Program-made: the position numbers and the translations under genes
Shown here: positions 1 through 8,436 of the stretch, one piece after another
Layout of the letters: every line of letters starts with the position of its first letter
How positions within the stretch are numbered: position 1 is the stretch's first letter
Source: Streptomyces durocortorensis
GTDB lineage: Bacteria > Actinomycetota > Actinomycetes > Streptomycetales > Streptomycetaceae
Direction of reading: 5' to 3'
Assembly (NCBI RefSeq): GCF_016901035.1
Contig: NZ_JAFEUF010000027.1
Location: 13,167 to 48,434 of the forward strand
DNA: 35,268 nucleotides
Notes under the pieces: model-generated
What the model was told of the DNA's origin: nothing
The model's database searches: none
The model's input: only the letters and a program-made list of their open reading frames with translations

Positions 1-327
1 GCCCCCGGGGGGGCCCCCGGGGGGGGGCTCTATGTGGTCCCCCGCCCCCTGCTCCCCCGCGCGGGTGGGGTGGTCGCCCCGCCGGCGGGGGTGGTGGTTG
101 GTGGTGGGGGTGGTGGGGGCGCGGGCTATGGCGCCGGCGTCCACCAGAGCCACCCGCAGCCCGGACTGCGCGGCATGCCAGGCGGTGGAGATGCCCAGGA
201 TGCCGCCGCCGATGACCAGGAGGTCGTACGTGGCCCGGGACAGCTGGTCCCGGGTCTCGGCGCGGCTCGGCAGCGAGCCGGAGGCCGGGTGCGTTCCGAG
301 GGCGGGAACGCTCTGCAGGGTGGTCAT
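1..327 (-). CDS. glpD: Glycerol-3-phosphate dehydrogenase, N-terminal part only (runs off the window edge)
   Basis: FAD-dependent oxidation of glycerol-3-phosphate to dihydroxyacetone phosphate at the membrane, the step after GlpK. The ATG at 327 begins MTTLQSVPALG and is preceded by a GAGGAG ribosome site. It lies 14 nt after the glpK stop, so it is cotranscribed. About 65 codons look normal and include the FAD-binding Rossmann strand-loop LLVIGGGILGISTAWHAA (about residues 36-53) and a second strand ending in VALVDAG. After VDAG the family expects a DFAGATS-like stretch. Instead the frame, though still open, becomes runs of Thr, Pro, Gly and Arg codons until the edge. That tail (about 1-132) looks like damaged or misassembled sequence rather than protein. 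Gene identity rests on the N-terminus and on the known gylCAB gene order of Streptomyces. Confidence 0.85.
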   Translation of the reverse strand, partial: MTTLQSVPALGTHPASGSLPSRAETRDQLSRATYDLLVIGGGILGISTAWHAAQSGLRVALVDAGAIARAPTTPTTNHHPRRRGDHPTRAGEQGAGDHIEPPPGGPPGG

Positions 328-341
328 GGTGATGCTCCTCG

Positions 342-1886
342 TCAGCTTTCTTCGTCCTCGACCCAGCCCATGGTCCGTTCGACGGCCTTGAGCCAGCTCT
401 TGTACTCGCGGGCACGGGTGTCCGCGTCCATGCGGGGTGTCCACTCGGCGGCCCGGCGCCAGTTGGCGCGCAGCGCGTCGGTGTCCGGCCAGAAGCCGAC
501 GGCGAGACCGGCGGCGTAGGCGGCGCCGAGGCAGGTGGTCTCGGCGACCATCGGGCGCACCACGGGCGCGTCCAGGAAGTCGGCGAGCGTCTGCATCAGC
601 AGGTTGTTGGACGTCATGCCGCCGTCGACCTTGAGCGCGGTCAGCTCGACGCCGGAGTCCTTCGTCATGGCGTCGCTGATCTCGCGGGTCTGCCAGGCGG
701 TGGCCTCCAGGACGGCACGGGCGATGTGCGCCTTGGTGACGTAACGGGTGAGACCGGTGATGACCCCACGGGCGTCGGGGCGCCAGTAGGGGGCGAACAG
801 GCCGGAGAAGGCGGGCACGAAGTACGCGCCGCCGTTGTCCTCGACCGAGGAGGCCAGGGTCTCGATCTCGGCGGCCGACTTGATCAGGCCCATCTGGTCG
901 CGCATCCACTGCACCAGCGAACCGGTGACCGCGATGGAGCCCTCCAGCGCGTACACCGGGGGCTTGTCGCCGATCTGGTAGCCGACGGTGGTGAGCAGCC
1001 CGTTGTACGAGTTCACCGGGGTGCCACCGGTGTTCATCAGCATGAAGGTGCCGGTGCCGTACGTGGACTTGGCCTCGCCCTCGGCGAAACAGGTCTGGCC
1101 GAAAAGGGCCGCCTGCTGGTCACCGAGCGCGGAGGCGACGGGCACGCCGTCGAGGATGCCGCCCTTGGCGTGGCCGTACACCTCGGCGGAGGAGCGGATC
1201 TCGGGGAGGACCGCCGCCGGGATGCCGATGGAGGAGAGGATCTTCTCGTCCCACGCCATCGTGTGGAGGTTCATCAGCAGGGTGCGCGAGGCGTTGGTGA
1301 CGTCGGTGACGTGCACGCCGCCGTCGGTGCCGCCGGTGAGGTTCCAGATGACCCAGGAGTCCATGGTGCCGAAGAGGATGTCGCCGGCCTCGGCGCGCTC
1401 GCGCAGCCCCTCGACGTTGTCGAGCAGCCAGCGGACCTTGGGTCCGGCGAAGTACGAGGCGAGCGGCAGCCCGGTCTCGCGGCGGAACCGGTCCTGGCCC
1501 ACGTTGCGGCCGAGCTCCTTGCAGAGCGCGTCGGTACGGGTGTCCTGCCAGACCAGGGCGTTGTGCACCGGCTCACCGGTGTTCTTGTCCCACATCAGCG
1601 TGGTCTCGCGCTGGTTGGTGATGCCGATCGCCTTGACGTCGGCGGAGGTGATGCCGGCCTTGACGATGGCCCCGGCGACGACCTCCTGGACGTTCTCCCA
1701 GATCTCGGTCGCGTCGTGCTCGACCCAGCCCGGCTTCGGGAAGATCTGCTCGTGCTCCTTCTGGTCGACGGAGACGATCCGGCCGTCCTTGTCGAAGACG
1801 ATGCAGCGGCTGGAGGTGGTGCCCTGGTCGATGGCCGCGATGAACGGCCCGGTGCCATGGGTGCCGGTGGTGTGTGCGTCGGTCAC
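342..1886 (-). CDS. glpK: Glycerol kinase
   Basis: ATP-dependent phosphorylation of glycerol to sn-glycerol-3-phosphate in the cytoplasm (gylA in Streptomyces literature). The 514-residue product has the usual family length. It shows the FGGY-kinase N-terminal phosphate loop DQGTTSSR (residues 20-27), the glycerol-binding region WQDTRTD, and the catalytic aspartate in [10 protein letters not shown] (Asp256 here). The C-terminal FGGY domain carries KVDGGMTSN. The start is the GTG at 1886, with GGGAG just upstream. glpF ends 39 nt upstream and glpD starts 14 nt downstream, forming one operon. Expression is expected to follow the GylR-controlled promoter ahead of glpF. Confidence 0.97.
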   Translation of the reverse strand: MTDAHTTGTHGTGPFIAAIDQGTTSSRCIVFDKDGRIVSVDQKEHEQIFPKPGWVEHDATEIWENVQEVVAGAIVKAGITSADVKAIGITNQRETTLMWDKNTGEPVHNALVWQDTRTDALCKELGRNVGQDRFRRETGLPLASYFAGPKVRWLLDNVEGLRERAEAGDILFGTMDSWVIWNLTGGTDGGVHVTDVTNASRTLLMNLHTMAWDEKILSSIGIPAAVLPEIRSSAEVYGHAKGGILDGVPVASALGDQQAALFGQTCFAEGEAKSTYGTGTFMLMNTGGTPVNSYNGLLTTVGYQIGDKPPVYALEGSIAVTGSLVQWMRDQMGLIKSAAEIETLASSVEDNGGAYFVPAFSGLFAPYWRPDARGVITGLTRYVTKAHIARAVLEATAWQTREISDAMTKDSGVELTALKVDGGMTSNNLLMQTLADFLDAPVVRPMVAETTCLGAAYAAGLAVGFWPDTDALRANWRRAAEWTPRMDADTRAREYKSWLKAVERTMGWVEDEES

Positions 1887-1925
1887 GGTGTGCTCCCGGA
1901 AGTCTGTGAGGTGATGAGCGAGCGG

Positions 1926-2717
1926 CTAGGCGAAGGCGAGGTTGTAGAGCCCGCCGGCGAGTGCGCCGCCGACGAGCGGACCCACGATGGGTACCCACGC
2001 GTAGCCCCAGTCCGAACCACCCTTGTTGGGCAGCGGCAGCAGGGAGTGCACGATGCGCGGACCGAGGTCGCGGACCGGGTTGATGGCGTAGCCGGTCGGG
2101 CCGCCGAGCGAGAGGCCGATGCCGACCACGACCAGGGCGGTGATCAGCGCGCCGAGCACGCCGATGCCGTTGCCCCCGTCGTTGAGGCCCTGGGTCAGGA
2201 TCGCCAGGACCAGCACGGCCGTCGCGATGATCTCGGTGATGACGTTCTGGACGCCGTTGCGGATCTCCGGACCGGTGGAGAAGATCCCGAGCACCGGGCC
2301 GGCCTTCGGGGCGGCGGTCTGGTCGACCATGCCCTCGTCGGTGGACTTGGTCCCGACGATCTCCGGGTCGGTCAGGTGGGCGTGGAACTGGCCGTAGTAG
2401 ACCGCCCAGACCAGCAGGGCGCCGATCATCGCGCCGAGCAGCTGCGAACCGAGGTAGAGGGGGACGTTGCCCCACTCCGTGCCGCCCTGGATGGCCAGGC
2501 CGACCGTGACCGCGGGGTTGAGGTGGGCGCCCGATGGGCCGCCGGCCAGATACGCGCCGGTCAGCACGGCGAAGCCCCACCCGAAGGTGATGGCGAGCCA
2601 GCCCGCGTCCCGGGCCTTCGAGCGCTTCAGCGTGACGGCGGCACAGACACCGCCGCCGAGCAGGATGAGTACGGCGGTACCTATGGTCTCGCCGATGAAA
2701 ATGTCGGAGCTGGACAC
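1926..2717 (-). CDS. glpF: Glycerol uptake facilitator (MIP family aquaglyceroporin)
   Basis: Passive glycerol channel of the plasma membrane, gylC in Streptomyces. The 263-residue protein is rich in membrane segments and has the two half-helix motifs of the MIP family. The first is canonical NPA (GAHLNPAVT, Asn67). The second reads NPV ([11 protein letters not shown], Asn213), with the pore arginine retained at 216. The long extracellular loop around [11 protein letters not shown] is typical of glycerol-type rather than water-type members. The GTG at 2717 is chosen as start because AAGGAG sits 8 nt upstream and the product then begins at the first membrane helix; an upstream in-frame extension reads through promoter sequence. 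It is the first structural gene of the operon, followed by glpK. Confidence 0.95.
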   Translation of the reverse strand: MSSSDIFIGETIGTAVLILLGGGVCAAVTLKRSKARDAGWLAITFGWGFAVLTGAYLAGGPSGAHLNPAVTVGLAIQGGTEWGNVPLYLGSQLLGAMIGALLVWAVYYGQFHAHLTDPEIVGTKSTDEGMVDQTAAPKAGPVLGIFSTGPEIRNGVQNVITEIIATAVLVLAILTQGLNDGGNGIGVLGALITALVVVGIGLSLGGPTGYAINPVRDLGPRIVHSLLPLPNKGGSDWGYAWVPIVGPLVGGALAGGLYNLAFA

Positions 2718-2851
2718 CCGCGACTCCTTTGTCCTTCGTCCAGGGGAGAGCGGATCACCGGTCCCGCCGGTGTTCCGCGCCCCAGGTGGGTATCCACGAA
2801 GCGTGGGCAACCCACCTGTAAGGGCTTGACCGGCCCTTGGCACTGTCACAC

Positions 2852-2873
2852 CCTAACGCGTATTGCCGTTAGG
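2852..2873. promoter_or_regulatory. Perfect inverted repeat CCTAACG-N8-CGTTAGG ahead of glpF
   Basis: Seven-base arms CCTAACG (2852-2858) and CGTTAGG (2867-2873) flank an 8-nt spacer in the gylR-glpF gap. It adjoins the GTTC/GAAC-type palindrome at 2875-2898. Lacking a T-tract, it is more likely a protein-binding or promoter element than a terminator. The binder is unknown; a second GylR contact or a crp-like site is possible. Confidence 0.5.
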
Positions 2874-2874
2874 C

Positions 2875-2898
2875 GTTCGACAATGCCGACCGTTGAAC
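2875..2898. promoter_or_regulatory. Candidate GylR operator upstream of glpFKD
   Basis: GTTCGAC-N10-GTTGAAC is an imperfect palindrome (one mismatch between arms). The 12-mer GTTCGACAATGC at its left end (2875-2886) recurs exactly at 3837-3848, immediately upstream of gylR. A sequence shared only by the two promoters that GylR is known to control in Streptomyces is the expected pattern for its operator. The rest of the 2718-3049 gap shows no gene. Confidence 0.6.
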
Positions 2899-3049
2899 GG
2901 CAGTGTTTCCCCGAAGTGAAGGAAGCGTCAAGGGTTCTGTGGCCCACGACTCGGTGCGCGACGGGATCGTTACCGGCGGTGGGCGGGAGCCGTGCGTACG
3001 GGGCGGCGCCCGTCGCGGGGGAAGCCGAGGGGTCGGGCCGTGCGGGCCG

Positions 3050-3814
3050 TCAGAAGCGCCCGGCGCCCAGATCCCGGGAGACCGCGCGGGCGCAGTCCCG
3101 TACGGCCGCGATCAGCTCGGGGCGCAGCGTGCCGCCCGGGGCCACGCGCTCCACCGCGCCGGTCACGGCGACCGCGCCCACCGGCATCCTGCGCCGGTCG
3201 TGCACGGGGGCGGCCACGGCGGCGACGCCCTCCCAGGTCTCCTCGGCGTCGGCCGCCCAGCCCTGGGCCCGGATCAGGTCGAGCATCGACTCGAACGCCT
3301 CGGCCTCGGTGACGGTGCGCCCGGTGAAGGGGCGGCGCTCCGCCTCCATGACCTCGCTGTGCGCCACCGGGTCGTACGCGGACAGCACCTTGCCCAGCGC
3401 CGTGGAGTGCAGCGGCTGCATCGCCCCGACCTCCAGTACCTGGCGGCTGTCGTCGGGCCGGAAGACGTGGTGGACGATCAGCACACCGTGCTGGTGCAGC
3501 ACCCCGAGGTGGACGCTCTCGCCGCTGGAGCGGGCCAGGTCGTCCGTCCAGACCAGGGCGCGCGCCCGCAGCTCGTGGACGTCCAGATAGCTGTTGCCGA
3601 GGCGCAGCAGCTCCGCGCCCAGCTGGTAGCGGCCCGACGCCGCGTCCTGCTCGACGAAGCCCTCCAGCTGGAGCGTGCGCAGAATGCCGTGCGCGGTGCC
3701 CTTGGCCAGCCCCAGCGAGGAGGCGATGTCGGAGAGCCCGAGCCGGCGCTCGCCGCCCGCCAGCAGACGCAGCATCGCGGCCGCCCGCTCCAGCGACTGG
3801 ATGTTCTTGGCCAT
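3050..3814 (-). CDS. gylR: IclR-family glycerol operon regulator GylR
   Basis: Cytoplasmic transcription repressor that controls itself and the glpFKD (gylCAB) operon in response to glycerol-3-phosphate. The 254-residue protein starts MAKNIQSLERAAAMLRLLAGG and has an N-terminal winged helix-turn-helix (about residues 10-65, LGLSDIASSLGLAKGTAHGIL). The C-terminal IclR effector domain includes HVFRPDDSRQVLEVGAMQPLHSTALGKVLSAY. It ends ARAVSRDLGAGRF, as does S. coelicolor GylR, which I recognise as nearly identical. The ATG at 3814 follows GGAGGAG at 3824-3830. The gene lies 332 nt upstream of glpF on the same strand, with palindromes shared between the two upstream regions. Confidence 0.96.
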   Translation of the reverse strand: MAKNIQSLERAAAMLRLLAGGERRLGLSDIASSLGLAKGTAHGILRTLQLEGFVEQDAASGRYQLGAELLRLGNSYLDVHELRARALVWTDDLARSSGESVHLGVLHQHGVLIVHHVFRPDDSRQVLEVGAMQPLHSTALGKVLSAYDPVAHSEVMEAERRPFTGRTVTEAEAFESMLDLIRAQGWAADAEETWEGVAAVAAPVHDRRRMPVGAVAVTGAVERVAPGGTLRPELIAAVRDCARAVSRDLGAGRF

Positions 3815-3836
3815 CGCGCCGTACTCCTCCACCTCG

Positions 3837-3873
3837 GTTCGACAATGCTGAACACTATCGGTCGATGCCGACC
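3837..3873. promoter_or_regulatory. Candidate GylR operators upstream of gylR
   Basis: Two adjacent palindromes lie 23-59 nt upstream of the gylR start. GTTC-N9-GAAC occupies 3837-3853 and contains the 12-mer GTTCGACAATGC also found ahead of glpF. GGTCG-ATGC-CGACC occupies 3860-3873 and is a perfect 5-bp-arm palindrome. The location suits autoregulation. This gap also separates gylR from the divergent metH. Confidence 0.55.
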
Positions 3874-3993
3874 TGCGCCGGACTCCGGAGGAAAGTCTCC
3901 GCCACCCGGCCGCACGCGTCGCCCCCGGCACAGCATGCAGTCCGTACGGGGTCCGTCCTCTGGACGCCCCTACGGTCCCGGACGGCGTCCGGC

Positions 3994-4034
3994 TACGCTG
4001 GCGAGGTGCGCCTTCCCCAAGAAGGACGCAAAGC
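3994..4034 (+). promoter_or_regulatory. Putative metH promoter -10 and leader hairpin
   Basis: TACGCT at 3994-3999 resembles a HrdB-type -10, though no clear -35 is visible. The ~60-nt leader then holds a hairpin with arms TGCGCCTT (4007-4014) and AAGGACGCA (4022-4030), which pair over 8 bp with one bulged A. It is followed by AAGCC. No full cobalamin, SAM or SAH riboswitch pattern could be recognised. Confidence 0.35.
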
Positions 4035-4065
4035 CGACAGCCGTCGCATCCCTGGGAGATCATCC

Positions 4066-7000
4066 ATGGCCTCGTTGCCGACATCCGCCGCCGACAGCCG
4101 GACCCGCGCAGACGCACTCCGAGAGGCACTCGCCACCCGCGTGGTGGTGGCCGACGGGGCGATGGGCACCATGCTCCAGGCACAGGACCCCACGCTGGAG
4201 GACTTCGAGAACCTCGAAGGCTGCAACGAGATCCTCAACATCACCCGGCCCGACATCGTCCGCTCGGTCCACGAGGAGTACTTCGCGGTCGGCGTCGACT
4301 GCGTCGAGACCAACACCTTCGGCGCGAACCACTCCGCCGCCAACGAGTACGAGATCGCCGACCGGATCTTCGAGCTCTCCGAGTCCGGCGCCCGGATCGC
4401 CCGCGAGGTCGCCGACGAGTTCGGCGCGAAGGACGGCCGCCAGCGCTGGGTCCTCGGCTCGATCGGCCCCGGCACCAAGCTGCCCTCGCTCGGCCACACC
4501 ACGTACGACATCCTGCGCGACGGCTACCAGAAGAACGCCGAGGGACTCCTCGCGGGCGGCTCCGACGCGCTGATCGTCGAGACCACCCAGGACCTGCTGC
4601 AGACCAAGTCCAGCATCATCGGCGCGCGCCGGGCGATGGACGCCCTCGGCCTCCAGGTGCCGCTGATCTGCTCCCTCGCCTTCGAGACGACCGGCGTCAT
4701 GCTGCTGGGCTCCGAGATCGGCGCGGCCCTGACCGCCCTGGAGCCGTTGGGCATCGACCTGATCGGGCTGAACTGCTCGACCGGCCCGGACGAGATGAGC
4801 GAGCACCTGCGCTACCTCGCCCGCCACTCCCGTACGCCCCTGATGTGCATGCCCAACGCCGGACTTCCCGTCCTCACCAAGGACGGCGCGCACTTCCCGC
4901 TCGGCCCCGAGGGTCTCGCCGACTCCCAGGAGCACTTCGTCCGGGACTACGGGCTCTCCCTCATCGGCGGCTGCTGCGGTACGACCCCCGAGCACCTGAG
5001 GGCCGTCGTCGACCGCGCCCGCGAGCTGACCCCGACCGAGCGCGACCCGCGTCCCGAGCCCGGTGCGGCCTCCCTCTACCAGCACATCCCCTTCCGCCAG
5101 GACACCGCCTACCTGGCCATCGGGGAGCGCACCAACGCCAACGGCTCCAAGAAGTTCCGCGAGGCCATGCTGGAGGCCCGCTGGGACGACTGCGTGGAGA
5201 TGGCCCGCGACCAGATCCGCGAGGGCGCCCACATGCTCGACCTCTGCGTCGACTACGTGGGCCGCGACGGCGTCGCCGACATGGCGGAGCTGGCCGGCCG
5301 CTTCGCCACCGCCTCCACCCTGCCGATCGTGCTGGACTCCACCGAGCTGCCCGTCCTGCGCGCCGGTCTGGAGAAGCTCGGCGGCCGGGCCGTGCTGAAC
5401 TCGGTGAACTTCGAGGACGGCGACGGCCCCGAGTCCCGCTTCGCGCAGGTCAGCGCCCTGGCCGCCGAGCACGGCGCCGCCCTGATCGCCCTGACGATCG
5501 ACGAGGAGGGCCAGGCCCGCACGATCGAGCACAAGGTCGCCATCGCCGAGCGGCTGATCGAGGACCTGACCACCAACTGGGGCATCCGCGAGTCGGACAT
5601 CCTCATCGACACCCTGACCTTCACCATCTGCACCGGCCAGGAGGAGTCCCGCGGCGACGGCATCGCCACCATCGGGGCCATCCGCGAGCTGAAGAAGCGC
5701 CACCCCGACGTCCAGACCACCCTGGGCCTCTCCAACATCTCCTTCGGCCTCAACCCGGCCGCCCGCGTCGTGCTGAACTCCGTCTTCCTCGACGAGTGCG
5801 TCAAGGCGGGCCTGGACTCCGCGATCGTGCACGCCTCGAAGATCCTGCCGATCGCCCGGCTGGAGGAGGAGCAGGTCAAGGTCGCCCTCGACCTGATCTA
5901 CGACCGCCGCGCCGAGGGCTACGACCCCCTCCAGAAGCTCATGGAGCTGTTCGAGGGCGTCAACATGAAGTCGATGAAGGCGGGCAAGGCAGAGGAGCTG
6001 ATGGCCCTCCCGCTGGACGAGCGGCTCCAGCGCCGCATCATCGACGGCGAGAAGAACGGCCTGGAGGCCGACCTCGACGAGGCCCTCGAGGACACCCCGG
6101 CCCTCGACATCGTCAACAACACGCTGCTGGAAGGCATGAAGGTCGTCGGCGAGCTGTTCGGCTCCGGCCAGATGCAGCTGCCGTTCGTCCTCCAGTCCGC
6201 CGAGGTCATGAAGAGCGCGGTGGCCCACCTGGAGCCGCACATGGAGAAGACCGACGACGACGGCAAGGGCACCATCGTGCTCGCCACCGTCCGCGGTGAC
6301 GTCCACGACATCGGCAAGAACCTCGTCGACATCATCCTCTCCAACAACGGCTACAACGTCGTCAACCTCGGCATCAAGCAGCCCGTCTCCGCGATCCTGG
6401 AAGCCGCCGAGGAGCACCGCGCCGACGTCATCGGCATGTCCGGTCTCCTGGTGAAGTCCACCGTGATCATGAAGGAGAACCTCCAGGAGCTGAACCAGCG
6501 CAAGATGGCCGCGGACTTCCCGGTCATCCTCGGCGGCGCCGCGCTGACCAGGGCCTACGTCGAGCAGGACCTGCACGAGATCTACGAGGGCGAGGTCCGC
6601 TACGCCCGCGACGCCTTCGAGGGCCTGCGCCTCATGGACGCGCTCATCGGCGTCAAGCGCGGGGTGCCGGGCGCGGTCCTGCCCGAGCTGAAGCAGCGCC
6701 GGGTGCCGAAGAAGGACGTCGCGGCGGTGCTGGAGGTCGAGGAGCCCGAGGGCTCGGTGCGCTCGGACGTCTCCGTCACCAACCCCATCCCCGAGCCGCC
6801 GTTCCGGGGCACCCGCGTCATCAAGGGCATCCCGCTCAAGGAGTACGCCTCCTGGCTCGACGAGGGCGCCCTGTTCAAGGGCCAGTGGGGCCTCAAGCAA
6901 GCCAGGACCGGCGACGGACCGACGTACGAGGAGCTGGTGGAGACCGAGGGGCGCCCGCACCTGCGCGGCTGGCTCGACCACCTCCAGTCCAACAACCTCC

Positions 7001-7581
7001 TGGAAGCCGCCGTCGTCTACGGCTACTTCCCCTGCGTCTCCAAGGGCGAGGACCTGATCCTCCTCCACGAGGACGGCTCCGAGCGCACCCGCTTCACCTT
7101 CCCGCGCCAGCGCCGCGGCCGCCGCCTCTGCCTCGCCGACTTCTTCCGTCCCGAGGAGTCCGGCGAGACCGATGTGATCGGCCTCCAGATCGTCACCGTC
7201 GGCTCCCGGATCGGCGAGGCCACCGCCGAGCTGTTCGCCGCCAACTCCTACCGCGACTACCTGGAGCTGCACGGCCTCTCCGTCCAGCTCGCCGAGGCGC
7301 TCGCCGAGTACTGGCACGCCCGGGTCCGCAGCGAGCTCGGCTTCGCCGGGGAGGACCCGGCGGACGTCGAGGACATGTTCGCGCTGAAGTACCGCGGCGC
7401 ACGGTTCTCGCTCGGTTACGGGGCGTGCCCGGACCTGGAGGACCGGGCCAAGATCGCCGACCTTCTCCAGCCGGAGCGGATCGGCGTGCACCTCTCCGAG
7501 GAGTTCCAGCTCCACCCCGAGCAGTCCACCGACGCCATCGTCATCCACCACCCCGAGGCCAAATACTTCAACGCCCGGTAA
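4066..7581 (+). CDS. metH: Cobalamin-dependent methionine synthase
   Basis: Transfers the methyl group of 5-methyltetrahydrofolate to homocysteine through methylcobalamin in the cytoplasm. The 1171-residue protein has all four MetH modules. The homocysteine domain has zinc ligands Cys237, Cys303 and Cys304 (NCSTGP and GGCCGTTPEH). The pterin-binding domain (about 340-620) contains ERTNANGSKKFREAM. The B12 cap and Rossmann region carry the DxHxxG signature GDVHDIGKNLVDI, with cobalt-ligand His747. The C-terminal AdoMet reactivation domain carries RGARFSLGYGACPD. The ATG at 4066 is favoured by GGGAG 8-12 nt upstream and by similarity starting just after it; longer in-frame extensions run into the gylR promoter. 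It is divergent from gylR and stands alone. Confidence 0.98.
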   Translation: MASLPTSAADSRTRADALREALATRVVVADGAMGTMLQAQDPTLEDFENLEGCNEILNITRPDIVRSVHEEYFAVGVDCVETNTFGANHSAANEYEIADRIFELSESGARIAREVADEFGAKDGRQRWVLGSIGPGTKLPSLGHTTYDILRDGYQKNAEGLLAGGSDALIVETTQDLLQTKSSIIGARRAMDALGLQVPLICSLAFETTGVMLLGSEIGAALTALEPLGIDLIGLNCSTGPDEMSEHLRYLARHSRTPLMCMPNAGLPVLTKDGAHFPLGPEGLADSQEHFVRDYGLSLIGGCCGTTPEHLRAVVDRARELTPTERDPRPEPGAASLYQHIPFRQDTAYLAIGERTNANGSKKFREAMLEARWDDCVEMARDQIREGAHMLDLCVDYVGRDGVADMAELAGRFATASTLPIVLDSTELPVLRAGLEKLGGRAVLNSVNFEDGDGPESRFAQVSALAAEHGAALIALTIDEEGQARTIEHKVAIAERLIEDLTTNWGIRESDILIDTLTFTICTGQEESRGDGIATIGAIRELKKRHPDVQTTLGLSNISFGLNPAARVVLNSVFLDECVKAGLDSAIVHASKILPIARLEEEQVKVALDLIYDRRAEGYDPLQKLMELFEGVNMKSMKAGKAEELMALPLDERLQRRIIDGEKNGLEADLDEALEDTPALDIVNNTLLEGMKVVGELFGSGQMQLPFVLQSAEVMKSAVAHLEPHMEKTDDDGKGTIVLATVRGDVHDIGKNLVDIILSNNGYNVVNLGIKQPVSAILEAAEEHRADVIGMSGLLVKSTVIMKENLQELNQRKMAADFPVILGGAALTRAYVEQDLHEIYEGEVRYARDAFEGLRLMDALIGVKRGVPGAVLPELKQRRVPKKDVAAVLEVEEPEGSVRSDVSVTNPIPEPPFRGTRVIKGIPLKEYASWLDEGALFKGQWGLKQARTGDGPTYEELVETEGRPHLRGWLDHLQSNNLLEAAVVYGYFPCVSKGEDLILLHEDGSERTRFTFPRQRRGRRLCLADFFRPEESGETDVIGLQIVTVGSRIGEATAELFAANSYRDYLELHGLSVQLAEALAEYWHARVRSELGFAGEDPADVEDMFALKYRGARFSLGYGACPDLEDRAKIADLLQPERIGVHLSEEFQLHPEQSTDAIVIHHPEAKYFNAR

Positions 7582-7637
7582 CCCCCGTATTCCCGCTGCG
7601 GTCCCGCGCCCTTCGCGCACCGCGGCCGGACACGTCG

Positions 7638-7656
7638 TACACTGGTCGGTCCAGTG
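7638..7656 (+). promoter_or_regulatory. Possible -10 box and small hairpin ahead of the HAD gene
   Basis: TACACT (7638-7643) could be a -10 hexamer. It overlaps a 6-bp stem, CACTGG (7640-7645) with CCAGTG (7651-7656), in the short metH-HAD gap. It could be a promoter or operator. No convincing -35 is seen. Confidence 0.3.
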
Positions 7657-7725
7657 CAGGCCGGTCGCCCTCCCACTTCTGGGAATGGCGGCCGGCCTTC
7701 TCGTCCCTTACGGAAGGTGTGCCGG

Positions 7726-8436
7726 ATGACCAGTACGGTCCCCGCGTCCTTGACCCGCACGGCCGAAGGCGCCGCCCTGCAGGCGGTCCTTCTCGACATG
7801 GACGGAACCCTGGTCGATACCGAGGGCTTCTGGTGGGACGTGGAGAAAGAGGTCTTCGCCGGCCTCGGGCACCGGCTGGAGGAGGCCTGGCGGGACGTGG
7901 TCGTCGGCGGTCCGATGACCCGCAGCGCCGGCTACCTCATCGACGTCACCGGCGCCGACATCCGGCTGGACGAGCTGACCGTCCTGCTCAACGACGGATT
8001 CGAGAGCCGCATCAGCCGCGGTGTGCCGCTGATGCCCGGGGCGGAGCGGCTGCTCGCCGAACTGGCCGCCTACGAGGTGCCCACCGCGCTCGTCTCGGCC
8101 TCCCACCGCCGCATCATCGACCGGGTGCTGGACTCGGTCGGCCACCACCACTTCGCGCTCACCGTCGCGGGCGACGAGGTCGCCCGGACCAAGCCCCACC
8201 CCGAGCCCTACCTCACCGCCGCCGCGGGCTTCGGTGCCGACCCCTGGCGCTGCGCCGTCATCGAGGACACCGCGACCGGTGTGGCCGCCGCCGAGGCCGC
8301 CGGCTGCCGGGTCGTCGCCGTGCCGTCCGTCGCCCCCATCGCACCGGCGGCCGGACGCGTGGTCGTCGGCTCCCTCGAAGAGGTCGACCTCGCCTTCCTG
8401 CGGGGACTCATCACCGGATCGAGCGGGACGGGCTGA
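7726..8436 (+). CDS. HAD-superfamily phosphatase (beta-phosphoglucomutase/phosphatase-like)
   Basis: A 236-residue haloacid-dehalogenase hydrolase acting on a small phosphorylated metabolite that the sequence does not identify. Motif I is LLDMDGTLVDTEG, with nucleophile Asp24 and acid/base Asp26. Motif II is the Ser in TALVSASHR. Motif III is the Lys in ARTKPHPEPYL. Motif IV is the acidic pair in VIEDTATGVAAAEAAG. An alpha-helical cap of subclass C1 follows motif I, as in PgmB and GPH enzymes. The ATG at 7726 has GGAAGG 9 nt upstream. It follows metH by 144 nt and may have its own promoter. Conserved linkage to metH in actinomycetes is known, but the substrate is not. Confidence 0.9.
   Translation: MTSTVPASLTRTAEGAALQAVLLDMDGTLVDTEGFWWDVEKEVFAGLGHRLEEAWRDVVVGGPMTRSAGYLIDVTGADIRLDELTVLLNDGFESRISRGVPLMPGAERLLAELAAYEVPTALVSASHRRIIDRVLDSVGHHHFALTVAGDEVARTKPHPEPYLTAAAGFGADPWRCAVIEDTATGVAAAEAAGCRVVAVPSVAPIAPAAGRVVVGSLEEVDLAFLRGLITGSSGTG

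Noticed and set aside
726..3590. Very long plus-strand open frame across glpK/glpF
   Set aside because: It is an antisense shadow of the glycerol operon caused by high GC; its composition is unlike protein and it crosses the intergenic operator region.
4007..4064. Cobalamin, SAM or SAH riboswitch upstream of metH
   Set aside because: The leader is too short for a cobalamin aptamer and the conserved strings of the SAM and SAH classes are not present.
4060..7620. 1186-codon minus-strand open frame opposite metH
   Set aside because: Antisense mirror of metH codons; the plus strand encodes a complete methionine synthase with all motifs.
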